A DNA stretch of 64,000 nt from assembly GCA_024449915.1 (NCBI GenBank), contig JAMZAV010000029.1, positions 1,426,001-1,490,000 of the forward strand. Reading direction: 5' to 3'. Below are positions 45,211 through 58,545 of the stretch, piece by piece. Under the pieces are notes generated by a model that saw only the letters and a list, made by a program, of their open reading frames with translations, was not told the origin of the DNA and did no database searches. Numbering within the stretch: the first letter of the stretch is position 1; each line of letters begins with the position of its first letter. This stretch comes from Sweltsa coloradensis (taxonomy: Eukaryota > Arthropoda > Insecta > Plecoptera > Chloroperlidae). The translations under genes were made by a program, and so were the position numbers.

Positions 45211-48200
45211 GGGATGTAAATGTCATCGAATTCGATTCAGAAATGTTCAAATTTAAAAACCTCCCGAGTTAAAATTCAAGATATATTGATTTTCTCCGAT
45301 TGTATTATTTTATTTATATTACATAAATTGAACCACGTAATGTGAAAAAAACACTAAAAATGTTATTAACTTTTGATTAAAGAGGAACAATTGGATCTGG
45401 TTGGTAGACTAGCTGATCGTCTTTACAGATACGATGACATATTGGTGTTTTATTTGTAAGCTCAGCTAAACAGCTGGTGACGTCATAGATAGGCGTGAGG
45501 GGATCGTTGAGGAGGGGGTGGAGGGGAGAGGGTAAGGGGGAGGAAGAGGGGTGAACGATGTTCACAGTTGTAATGCACGATAAAACTGGACAAATTGTGT
45601 AAAAGCAATCTACCATATTGTGTGATGAAATAGAATAATTTCGTTATATAGCACTACATTCGCTGTGCCATTTATTAAAATTGATTTGTATGCGGATGAA
45701 ACCATTAATTAATTTAATCGCACTGAAATTATTGCTCACGTTAGTATATAAGTTAATCCAATATATAAGTTCATACAACCTTAGATCTGGTGTATATACA
45801 AGCGGTTACAGATTAAAAGTAGTTATGAGATAACGAGCTCGTGAGTCTCATTGTTAGGCATAAATTATCGGCACCCATCAAATAGTACTTCACACATGAT
45901 CTTATACCGATTACAATTCTATGAACTCAAGGCTTATACATGGAATCGCAGTGTATGTACATTCATGTGTGCATGCAATGTGAACTGCAAATTTCCGTCA
46001 CTCAATTAAGAAACACATTTGTGGAAATGTATATGATTCAATTCGTCCAACTCTGAAGCACACCAAGACTCAGTTATAGATGCTTTGCATCATGCACTAA
46101 ACATACTAGGGGAGAAGCTTCGAGCACCACAACCGATCCTCAAACACACAGATTTGATTAGATTAACATGCCTTTATATTTACAATGTTCAGTTTGTTGG
46201 TTTCCTAGATAACCTGTGGTCTGGTGTGTTTGTCCTTTAGTTTGATTAGTTTATTTCTCCCTTGAAGTAGAGCGTTACTAATCACATGAATTCAACAATA
46301 TAATTATAATGTTCTCTATGCTCATGAATCCGAACTAGCGAGCTAATTTGCTTGATGCCATTCACCTCTTGAGGGGAATGAAATAATTGAAGAATTAAAT
46401 TAATTAACTGGAAGCAACTGCATTCAAGTCAATGAATGTATTTCCTTTTTTATTCGCTTATTTCGTGTAGCTAATTGCATTTGAACAATTGAATTACATT
46501 TGAAGAATTTGATTAATACAATCCAATCACTTTACACGTGGTAGTTAGAACCCTCGAATAATATAATTTAATGGTGACGTTATGATATTATTCCAAGACT
46601 GCTATCCAAAAGCGTAAAAGAAAATGTCCTATTCAGTATATTTCCGTCTAAGTGATTACGGCAGTATCTTGCCTTAGGGCGTCTTAGTAATGGCTTGGAT
46701 CACAGCCTGCTTGGCACAGACCGTGGTCCCGAGGTTATATGTCAATGCCAAGATAGCCTCAGACCCCGATGCTCTTTTCTTAAAGGGGTAAAAAGATTAG
46801 AAAATCTTATGTTCGTTACTTGAGTAAATTCGCCTCAGCGAGCGCTAAATAATATCCCTACTCTCGCGTATTAGGAAAAAGAGGGTCGCAAAAGTTAATG
46901 TAGAAATAGAATAAGTAAGATTGTAGAACGGAGTAAAATATTTATTTTTACAAAACCACGAACTGAAAATGGATCAAAGAATTGTAAATGTTATTTCGAG
47001 CGGCATGCTACATTGTGTTCTGTATATGTAACGCCACTTGATGACGTGAGACTCCCAACAGTGAAGTGACTTCAAGTGTGTGGGCGGCGCAGAGGGTATA
47101 TTCCGCTCGCCTTGCTTGCTCGCCTGGGTGGAACTAACTAGCACAAATAAAAGTTCATTTATTATTTTATTATAAAAATAGTTACAAACAATTTTTTCAT
47201 TTCGAGATTGAAAATTGAATAATTTTTTTTAAACAAAATGTTTTAGACCAGAATTTTAAATACTATTCTATATAGCACTATGTTAACACGTCACTGTTTA
47301 TTGGTTTCGTTAATACTGTTTATGGGGGAAAATTATAGGCACTTCCACCATAATTAAGTTGACGTTTATTTTGTAAGTACATACCACCCCAAGGGGAAAC
47401 ATGACATTCTGATATGTAAACTTAGCACAGGAAATCTAGGGCTATATATTCATTCTTTCGAACAGGTATACCAAACCATGGTAAAACCATTGACGTCGAT
47501 TGCCGGTCTCGAGCATCGAGCGGCGACCTTCATCAGGTGCCACCTACATCGGTAAGCAAATCCATTTTACTCTCTCCGTGCTAGAGCCTGTACGTTTACC
47601 ATGCTGGTTCTGAGTATCTCATACCTCTTCTCTTCCTAACGGGAATTTCCCACTTCCCCAAACAAACCCTCCCACAACCGCTCGAGGCCTTCTCCAATAG
47701 TCAACCTCGTTGCTGTTTTGGGCCCTTGAGTCAATAAACCCAATTATCAAAGCTTACAGGTTGGCAAGTCTTCAAGTAACCTTCGGGGCAACAGAAGCAT
47801 CCTAAAAACAGAAGCAACCCTGAGATATATTATCATTATAATATAGAATGTTTGACTAGAACATCGAGTAGACCTAAGTGGGTTTTCTTGTCGGAAAGTC
47901 CTCTTGAATAGTCCTTACAGATTCAGTATCAACGTCGCAAAACGCACGACAGTGTAATTATGTTAGTTGGCCGAGTCCCCTCCAGACAGCGTTGTAATCT
48001 CATCAAGTGCTCGTTTTGCGTGTAATGTCGCGTGGTAGGATCGACTTCGGGGGTACTGGATAAGCCCTGGAGACGAGCCAATTCAAACTGGCTCCACTCT
48101 TATGCTGCGAGGAGGGATTACAAGAGCCACTTAAGAAGGGCATTCTAGAAGCACTTTCATGGTTCAACAAGTCTGCTTCACGAGATCAAAGTCGAATGAA

Positions 48201-48350
48201 GCTGTCAAACATTCCGCGAAGTCATTCGATGCGCCTAAACGCTGGCTTGTGGGAACCACGTCTATCAAAATACCTTAAGGGAACCTCCAAGACCAGGGTT
48301 TCACCATTGCCACCGGTTAAGTTATCTACAATGAAAGACTGAATTTGTAA
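45211..48350. other. Long unique region, no gene recognised
   Basis: About 3.1 kb. It contains a perfect TGACGTCA at 45478-45485 and a purine-rich GGGGG-cluster at about 45501-45553. Balanced-composition stretches lie at 46640-46800, 47030-47150 and 47500-48340, with no frame that runs beyond chance. A decayed element could be present at 47900-48340, but I see no conserved residues. Confidence 0.4.
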
Positions 48351-48640
48351 TCAAATTCTATTGAACAGTTGATTTAATCTTATGCAATATATAATAATAA
48401 ATCGTCGCCAGCATACAGATCTTGTATTTCTGTATAAGCTTCTGCACAATTTATTTTGACTCTCAGCTTCTTCATTCAGTACATTTTCACGTTCCTGCAA
48501 GACTAACACGAAACCTTCAGACTTTCCATCTTCCAAAAGCAGACTAGACATTTTTAGTAATTCACCATTAACCGGATCCAACATACGTATAACCAATTAG
48601 TTTTCATCCATCCTGATCTTGACATTAATCACCTAAACTT
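48351..48640 (-). pseudogene. Exon-like or pseudogene-like stretch (minus strand) with in-frame stop and frameshift
   Basis: A possible acceptor (TTGAAAGTTTAG, minus) ends at about 48635. One frame then reads VINVKIRMDEN, a TAA, LVIRMLDPVNGELLKMSSLL and LEDGKSEGFVLVLQERENVL. A one-base shift further on gives MKKLRVKINCAEAYTEIQDL, YAGDDLLLYIA and a stop. The residue composition looks coding, but the interruptions mean it is a pseudogene, a mis-assembled exon or chance. I recognise no family. Confidence 0.25.
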
Positions 48641-48739
48641 TCAATGTTTTAAAAACTATTTCTACAAAATATGTTCTTGAGGTTTATAACATTTGTAATC
48701 GTAATAGTTTATTTTTTATTTGCATTTCGTTTAGTATAA

Positions 48740-48904
48740 TGTTCTTTTGTGCACCTGAGACAATTTAGATGTTGTTTGATTTTTGATATCATTTTTATTT
48801 TTTGTGCTTTAGTATTAGCTAATTTCATGAAATGCCTATATCGCACTTGTGGAGGTAACTCTGTTGTTGGCTGCAATAAAATAAATAAATAATTAAATAA
48901 ATAA
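48740..48904 (+). mobile_element. Non-LTR retroposon 3' end
   Basis: GCACTTGTGGAGGTAACTCT is followed by GTTGGCTGCAATAAAATAAA and a TAAATAAATAATTAAATAAA tail ending at about 48904. It is related to the minus-strand copy at 36395-36560. The coding part is not recognisable upstream. Confidence 0.55.
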
Positions 48905-48919
48905 CGTTTCTCAAAACAT

Positions 48920-49307
48920 GAGTATTCGTCACATATTCAACGGAACTCGAGCTCTTGGCGCGTGTTATTTAAATTTTTTTATTTCACATAACCATAAAAT
49001 GTGCTTATATTTTTACATGGTTAAATCCATGTTGAAGGTTGTTGTTGATGATTTTCAAACGGTTAACCTAAATCTAAAAAAAAAATTCGGGACCTCACAA
49101 AAATAAATGAGTTTTCAGTGTTTTTCTGTCCCGGAAGATGTTTTTCTTTTTAATCCGCATGTAAGACCATTGAAAATTATCAAAAACCTTCAATCTGGAT
49201 AGAATTATTTTACAACATTAACACATTTTTCATTGTAATGTGAGGTAAAGAAATCTAAATAACATGCACCAAGCGCTCGAGTTTCGTTGAATGTGTGACG
49301 AATACTC
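48920..49307. mobile_element. Long foldback element (arms ~180 bp, loop ~31 nt)
   Basis: Left arm 48920-49094 starts GAGTATTCGTCACATATTCA. Right arm 49126-49307 ends with the inverse (TGAATGTGTGACGAATACTC). Internal landmarks match in order: ACTCGAGC-CTTGG, GTTATTTA-ATTT-TTTA, TTGAAGGTT and GATTTTCAA against GATAATTTTCAA. Arms differ by substitutions and small gaps, so both have aged since insertion. It immediately follows the retroposon tail ending at 48904. No ORF is present, and it would form a long hairpin RNA if transcribed through. Confidence 0.88.
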
Positions 49308-49511
49308 TTAAATACATCTTACTGAAATTCGACTGACGTTAGACAAAACATTTTAAACACTCAAGCTCGTTAATGTATCATTAAGCAATAATTAAATAAA
49401 CTTACTAAAAAATAAGTTATGCAACTGATTGCGAAGACTGAAAATAATAGTTTAATTTTTGTGTCTTTATTTAAACCGTTTGTAAGTGATCATTTACGTG
49501 GAGATGGACTT

Positions 49512-49830
49512 TTACTTGAGCATTGACATCGAAATGGATGTAGACATCAAAAATAATATTTGAATAAACCCATCTGGAAAGAATATGTTGAAAGTACATT
49601 GATCACCAGATCGCAATATATAACCATCGGTTAGATAAAGAAGTTTGCTTCTGTTTCTCCCCAGGCAACAAATACAAACTCTGATGAATAGTTGACGATG
49701 TAATATTGCTTCGATTCCCTCCAGCAACACACAATGTATTCATGAACATTGGCTCTTGAATTTCAATAAGCGAGTTAATCGTCACCGACGTCTTGGAAAG
49801 ACTCTCTTTTAGATACTCGGCGGAATTTCC
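49512..49830 (-). pseudogene. Exon-like stretch (minus strand), one frameshift needed
   Basis: A strong acceptor (GGCTCTTTTATCTCCCGCAG, minus) precedes position 49830. The frame reads GNSAEYLKESLSKTSVTINS, LIEIQEPMFMNTLCVAGGN, RSNITSSTIHQSLYLLPGEK and stops near 49604. A neighbouring frame continues LLYLTDGYILRSGDQCTFNI, FFPDGFIQILFLMSTSISMS and stops at 49512. Together they look like one interrupted beta-rich domain. I cannot name the family. It may belong with 48351-48640 as parts of one minus-strand gene or pseudogene. Confidence 0.3.
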
Positions 49831-51119
49831 CTGCGGGAGATAAAAGAGCCACTGTTATTGCCTTTCGTTCGCACGTCACTTGCTCTTTACCTAGAGGCGT
49901 CTAATCTAAATACGTTCAGCGAGAGGGGTGAAGGTTCGACGCCCGACAACGACATTGCTGCCTTAAGGTTTTTATAAGATGGTTTTTCATGTTTCAATTT
50001 CATTCAATTTCATATTTGATATTTGATCTTAAGAATACAGAGAAAATTTTCATCTTATGGTGAAATAGGTTTTCTCCTCTTAAGAAACATGGAACTTTAT
50101 CGAATAAGCGACAAAGGCACATAAACCTTTACAGATTCGACACCAATATCATTTATATAGGAATTTTTAGTACAATGTTCAACTTTGAATGCATTGTAAT
50201 GGTTTGTCTAACGTTCCATTGTATTGTGAAAATGAAAATATTCGGACTATACACTGTTCTAAGATAAATATTTAATGGATTTTTTTCGAAAGCTTGTCTT
50301 AAACTAATAATTGAACAAAATAATAATATAAAAACAGTTCAGGACAAATATTTTCACTTTAATGAACAAATTACGTGTTCGACTGATCTTTTAAATGTAT
50401 TTTATTGTTTACAGTCAAATCAGTATTTTTTATTGAAAGAACGCTGTAATTAAGCATCTTTAAAAGTAATTTGTTACAGTGACTTTAAAAAAGTATTTTC
50501 TTTGCCCCAACTCATTAAACGATAATGTTACTATAACACTAACCTGACGTATATCACATGCTATTACACCGTTCCAAGAAAGGACAATGCTTTTAAATAT
50601 CAGTACTTCCACTAATGTGCAACTCAACTTGCATATTAAGACGAATTCATTTACATTTTCCAGTAATTACCCCCGAAGTCAAACTTGTCCTATGAATACT
50701 AAGGTCAAATGGTGCGCTATATCTCACAGCACGGTCGATCTTAAGGACTTTGTAGGCACACAAGAGTGTTAATTTATGGTAATAGAAACTGGTTCCAATT
50801 ATGAAGGAAGTCGAATGTAAGCATGTTTACTTAACACTTGTTGGAAGATGAGAAATCTCGGTGGATATTGTCGAGCTAAAAGCAACTACATCACGGACTG
50901 TGATAAGTTAAGAGTTTACCATAAATTACTATTACAAGAGTTTGCCAGAGTAGAAATGAATAATAGGGATGAGAATTGGACGTAAATGACCAGAAGCACA
51001 TGAGTTTAAATCATTATCCGTATTTATCTCTTCATATTTGTGATTTAAATGTATAAGCTAGCTAAACGTAGGTAAAGACAGCAACAAGAGAAATATGAAA
51101 TACAAATATATCTTATCTC
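49831..51119. other. Unique AT-rich sequence, nothing recognised
   Basis: No supported feature apart from the acceptor mentioned for 49830. The frame at 50587-50772 (+) has no domain. Confidence 0.45.
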
Positions 51120-52060
51120 ATAAATCAATATTTATTTATTTAATGAATTATATAGGGATTTCGTGAAGACTAAAGAAGATTTTAAATATGTATTGTTGTC
51201 GCATTGACACTGGTAAATCGCGAAACTTAAATTTTAGTAAGAAGTGATGCACATTTTATAAATTATGACAAAATGAACACGGGCTAGAACCGCGCACCAT
51301 TAACATAATACGCAAGAGTAAAGAAGGCACAATAATCTTATTCATTCAAAGTCAATATTTATTTATTAATAAATTTATATGAGTGGAATTCGGTGTAGAC
51401 TAAAGAACACAATTTGTAAATATTTATTGTTTGCCCGCAGTTTTGAACTGGTACAAATCGCAATAACATTTTTCTAGTTAAAGAGTAATACTATTAGTTA
51501 ATAACAGATGACACGGCTAGAACGCGCACATAACATAAGACGCAAAGTAGAAAAGCAAATATATCTTATTCATTCATAATCAATATTAATTTTTATTTTA
51601 TTGAATTATATGAGCTGGATTTCGGTGTAGACTATAAAGAACAATTTGTAAATATGTATTGTTTTGTCCGCAGTTTTGAGCACTGGTAACAAATCGCGAT
51701 AACCATTATATCTAGTTAAGAGAGTAATGCATATTTTATAAGTTAATAACACAGAATGAACACGGGCTAGAACCGTGCACCATTTACATAAGACGCAAGA
51801 GTAAATAAGGCAAATATATCTTATTCATTCATAAATCAATATTTATTTTTATTTTAATGAATTATATGAGCTGGATTTCGGTGAAGACTATAAAGAACAA
51901 TTTGTAAATATTTATTGTTTTGTCGCAGTTTTGAGCACTGGTAACAAATCGCAATAACCATTTTATCTAGTTAAGAGAGTATTGCATATTTTATAAGTTA
52001 ATAGAACGAAACGGGCTAGAACCGCGCACCATTAACATAAGACGCAAGAGTAAAGAAGGA
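51120..52060 (+). repeat. Tandem array of four ~250-bp AT-rich units
   Basis: The GGGCTAGAACCG(C/T)GCACC landmark recurs at about 51281, 51513, 52013 and (GGGCTAGAACCGTGCACC) 51764, with spacings of 232, 251 and 249 bp. Other shared blocks are TCAATATTTATTT, GATTTCGGTG(T/A)AGACTA, AATTTGTAAATATTTATTG and AAGACGCAAGAGTAAA. The second unit is short mainly through scattered single-base losses. It is a satellite-like local array. Confidence 0.9.
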
Positions 52061-52869
52061 ATCACAATTTTAATTCTCACGAATCGCGAAAAAGATTAAT
52101 TTACACAGCCTGACATAAACACAACTATGAACGTTATTGATTATTTTTACACAATCATACACATTTGCATGTGACCTTATATTTTCAAAGTTGAATATGA
52201 AATTTTATGTATTTAATTATTTATTTACCAAGGAGAACAATAAATACTAATCATAACATAAATCCATACACATAACTAAGATCGGCTCTGATTAAATATG
52301 AATTCAAGAATTCGGTCTAGAAATCAACGTTTTGCTGTTACACTTATAATGTTGTTTTAAGAGTCAATGCAATTAACTTTTGTTTCCTTATTGATGATCT
52401 TTTCATTATTTCTATCGCATTTTCTGCAATAATTGATTTATCCATGTTTTATATTGAAAAATATTGTAAGTTCACAACTTTATTTTATTTAAATTACATT
52501 ATTGTGGTATATATCAACCCTCAGAGTAAATTACATCAAAAATAAAAAAACAACCAGGAAACTCCACGAAAAATTGCAGCTTTTCAGCGTTAACAATAAT
52601 TGGTTCTTTTACTATTTTCTTTTATCGTGTGAAGAAAAAATAGGAACATTTAATAAAAGTGTAAGATAAGAAAATGTTAATTTTTTTAAATGATAATAAA
52701 GAAATTCTCTTGGGTACTGAAATTCACTAAAGACCAATTATTCCTACAACAGAACAAACTCTTTGCTACCTACCACCTGTTGAAAACAATTTATTATAGC
52801 ACGGGAATGTTAAAGACAAAACGTTCAAAACATATTGTATACGTCACAAATATAAAAGATAGCATACAT
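52061..52869. other. Unique AT-rich sequence, nothing recognised
   Basis: No supported feature. Confidence 0.4.
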
Positions 52870-52938
52870 CGTAGTACAACAATAATCGGTCGACAGTGAC
52901 TTTAACTCGTAGTACAACAATAATCGGTCGACAGTGAC
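52870..52938 (+). repeat. Two-copy 38-bp direct repeat
   Basis: CGTAGTACAACAATAATCGG followed by TCGACAGTGAC occurs at 52870 and 52908 with no mismatch over 31 bp. Confidence 0.9.
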
Positions 52939-53311
52939 AACATGAATACATAAATTCACATCTGAATTTGGTACCTAACTTATGTACCTGTTAATTTCAA
53001 CCTTATCCTCACGTTCAGAATTTAAATGCAAGTTTAACATGGTTTAAATTCTCCTGTCTTCGAAGTTTTACATAAATATTGCCCTTCTACTCGCTTTTCC
53101 GACAACTCACAAACTTGAAATGTAATTTTGAATTTTTTTAGTTTTCTTTAATTAATTCATCGATCGATATTTCCATTGAGCCCTATAAATTAAATCGATC
53201 CCTATTGTTCCTTTTTATTTTCCATTTTTTCATATAATTAAACAACGTTATTACTATCTTTCGCTTTAATGTTTTAAAATAATTTTATGAACCCGCATCG
53301 TAAAATAACAT
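52939..53311. other. Unique AT-rich sequence
   Basis: No supported feature. Confidence 0.4.
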
Positions 53312-53480
53312 TCGACACGGCACCTCCACCAACAGTTTGATAAATTTCACACAGGAATTTTACACCTTTCAACAAAACATGTTTTTAAACTAAAAAAATC
53401 TACAACAATGAATTTAAGTTTTAAGGAATGTTCATTCTGGCACCCATGGATTGATTCTTTATTAATATTAATTTAACTTT
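53312..53480 (-). repeat. Dispersed repeat with tRNA-Ala-3'-complementary motif (copy 3)
   Basis: TCGACACGGCACCTCCACCA at 53312-53331 matches the 20-mer of 12882-12901 with one mismatch. Sequence beyond it, to about 53480, contains GGCACCCATGGATTGATTC, which may correspond to the GGGCATCA block of the other copies, but alignment is loose. Confidence 0.4.
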
Positions 53481-53779
53481 CACGTTAGATTGAAAACTTA
53501 TTTTATTCATCATTTAGCCAGGGAAAAGTTAAAATCGTCTCAGCGCCAGCCTCAGCGTCTCTACGATATGTTGTGATTATATATCACCTTGTGCAGAATG
53601 TTCGTACCCATGCTGAAACAGGTGTTTTCTAGCTTTATCAAGCTATAGCGATTATGTTGTGGGGGTCTGGTGTGATGTCAAGTATTTTGATAATTAGGGA
53701 GGAATGTGTGCGGCTGCTACACGACCATCATGCCGACATCCACGCAATGAAGTCTTCAGCTCGACAAACTATGCAGCGA

Positions 53780-55854
<2,075 letters not shown>

Positions 55855-56635
55855 TGGATGAGCGTAGCGAGCGTAGCGAGCGAAGCGAAAACTTCAATTT
55901 CACTGACCCTCAAAAAATTTAGCTCGGTTGTTTTTTGTGTTGTGTTTTTTTTTTTTTTTGTTTGTTTTTTTGTCTGTTTGTTCGCACGATTCCGGGCAAA
56001 CGGCATAAGCGATCTTGATGAAAATTTGACAGGACCTTTGAAATCTCTGAACTTAGACGTGCCACGTTTTTGGGTACAATCGAAGAAATATTTCTCATGA
56101 ATATCGCACTTTTACGATTTTTTTCGATTTTTAGTGCGATATTTTCGTGACATTTGGGCCGATTCTGACCAAACGGGTGGGGCTACAAAGTTCATATTTT
56201 ACATGGACATTAAGGTTATGGTGATGTAGTACCTTGTGAAAAAAAATGTTGAAAAAGTTAACCAGAACCCATAAAATAAACGTACTTTTACAATTTTTCG
56301 ATTTTTAGTGCGATATTTTCGTGACATTTGGGCCGATTCTGACCAAACGGGTGGGGCTACAACGTTCATATTTCACATGAACATTAAGGTTATGGTGATG
56401 TAGTACCTTTTTAAAGAAAAAGTTGAAAAAGTTAGCCAGAATCCATAGAAGAAAGGTTTTGATATGAGTTTTTTTGAGGTTTATAATAACCATTAAAAAG
56501 TAACATTTGAAACTCGACAACAATCACCTACAATGCATTCACAAAGCACTTGCAAAGAAAAAGTGGTCCCACGCAAACAAAAAACTTACAAAAACGCTCA
56601 TCCATCAACGCGGCGGGACTTTAGCGTTTTCCTAG
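55855..56635 (+). mobile_element. Helentron-like element, subfamily 1 (copy g), with internal ~180-bp duplication
   Basis: TGGATGAGCG at 55855 is followed by two TAGCGAGCG units and AAGCGAAAACTTC. The 3' end reads GCTCATCCATCAACGCGG, CGGGACTTTAGCGTTTTCCTAG to 56635. The segment with GACATTTGGGCCGATTCTGA and GGTTATGGTGATGTAGTACC is duplicated in tandem (about 56100-56280 and 56282-56460). T flanks both ends. The frames at 55831-56100 and 56305-56523 are element shadows, not genes. Confidence 0.9.
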
Positions 56636-56659
56636 TATTCTATCATTGAACCAAATAGC

Positions 56660-56945
56660 AGTTACTGTTTAGCTCGGTGGTCAACATTGTATTTTTTCCG
56701 CGGGTGCAGTGTACGCCCCTCTTCAAGTGAATTAGGTATGTTGCGGATATCGCAATGTTAAGAAATGTCCAAGGGATGTTTAAGAGAAATCAATCCCTTG
56801 CATTCGCATAAAGACTGAGCAAAACCTCGGAAATAATCTTGAGTCAGGAATGCTGGTCTCGACGGGATTTGAAGCCGGGACCTCCCCAAAAAGAGTAAAG
56901 CGCTTAGCACTCGAGCCAACCAATGTCAGTCGGAGGTCATAGTAG
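56660..56945 (-). mobile_element. tRNA-related SINE, family S2 (copy 2)
   Basis: On the minus strand the head reads TTGGTTGGCTCGAGTGC, GAGGTCCCGGCTTCAAATCC (B-box-like). The body contains AAGGGATTGATTTCTC and CATCCCTTGGACATTTC. It is collinear with 34470-34705. Confidence 0.7.
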
Positions 56946-58239
56946 TAATATAGCAGTATTAGATTTTGTATGTAGTCTTCTCTTCAAATCAAAACACGGC
57001 TTAACATTTTTCAACGTTATTTGAGAAACTTTATACATATCTAAAATATTTTATTAAGAACGATAAATACGCTCCTGTTCACACACAAATTATTATTTAA
57101 GACGAACTTTACAATTTATGTAATGGGAGCTTTTTATATTCTAAATGGAAAAATATTACCTAAAAAAAACATTCATTACCAAGTTTTCCACAGTTTATAA
57201 AAATATAAGCTTTTAACTTTCTTAAAAATTCCAAAAAAATGAAACCAAATTTTAGCTTCTGTTGGCCCTTACTTCTCTATCAACATGCAAGGCAAGTTTC
57301 CAGTTGAAGTTAGTTTATAGTAATTAAAACGTATTGATTTAATACATAATATATTATATAATATAAATAATATTAATTTGTATTGTATTGTCTGTATTTT
57401 GTTTTAAATACTAAAGATGTATTCAATCTAGATAATACACACTCCAAAAGAGACAGTCACAAACCAAATGCAGCACAGAAGGGTAAGTATAATTTCCCTT
57501 TTGCATTGAAATAAAAACGAATGGTCCGTTACAAAAATAATGAATAACGTAACTTTCCATTAAACAATAAAATGAAAGAATGAAACATTAATTTTACTTT
57601 TGTAAAAAACCCATCTGATAAATTCAAATAACTTTCGGCTCACAAACTCTCAAAACTCATCTATCTCGACTGGTGCGTTAGTCGTCGTCCCCCCCATCCC
57701 CCTCCACCCCCACCCCCACCGTAATCCAACGAGAGAAAGTATTTTCATTCAACGTTCAACAAGTCTCCATTATCCTTTGTTTTTGGAACCGAAATTTCCA
57801 TAATAGAAAATTAATCAATTCCAAGTATTTCATTTTTCACCTCTTGAATATTGAATTTTGATTGCGAAATTTTCTAGATTAAAGTCATCTTTAGTGTATA
57901 GTTTTCATTCATGTTCCTATTTCCATTTACCATTAATTAAGACTGTGTTGAGAGCGACCCTCGTAAGGATTATTTCATTACATAGCTAAATAACTTGGCG
58001 TTGATTGGGCCTGACAACAATAGCTAATTGAATTTAAGGACGCGCACTGCAGAATTCATTACGAGTACGGTGTGACGCGGGGCTCATTTGTCGCTGGTGT
58101 TTTGTTTGCTAGGGAGATATATTGCACGCACTGCCTTGCTGATACAATGCGGATAGCTACACGGAAAGTTATGAGAGACGGCGAGATCAAATAATCAAAC
58201 GATACTCTGCTAACTAGTTTGTTGAGGGTTGTTTGGTTT
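56946..58239. other. Unique region, C-rich tract and balanced island
   Basis: 57688-57720 is a run of CCCC blocks with quadruplex potential on the minus strand. 57950-58200 is non-repetitive with balanced composition. No gene supported. Confidence 0.4.
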
Positions 58240-58343
58240 TAGTTTATTTGGATTAAGACACGTCAACCGTTAGGCCACAATGCACCACACTAGCCTCTCA
58301 CATCGCGGTCATCATCGTCTTTGTCATCGTTCGTGTTGTCATG

Positions 58344-58395
<52 letters not shown>

Positions 58396-58545
58396 GGGAG
58401 ATCGTCAAGGGAAATGAGAGAGGTCCCCGTCGATTTCTGCCAGAGCTTGCCTCTAGTTTCAGGGAGTACTTCACATTGCTTGCTTATGATTGCGAGGTGG
58501 AATTTTTCTCTTGAATCACCTTTTACGATAACTGAGGACGGGGGA
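58240..58545 (+). repeat. Dispersed repeat R-prime, copy 1, with expanded (TCG)n
   Basis: Collinear with 61678-62100: TTTATTTGGATTAAG, CGTCAACCGTTAGGCC, TCGTCTTTGTCATCGTTC, a TCG tract (58341-58393), AGGTCCCCG and TTTTTCTCTTGAATC(A/G)CC. The TCG tract is about 18 units here but scattered and short in the other copy. A poly-Ser frame through it is an artefact. Confidence 0.85.
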
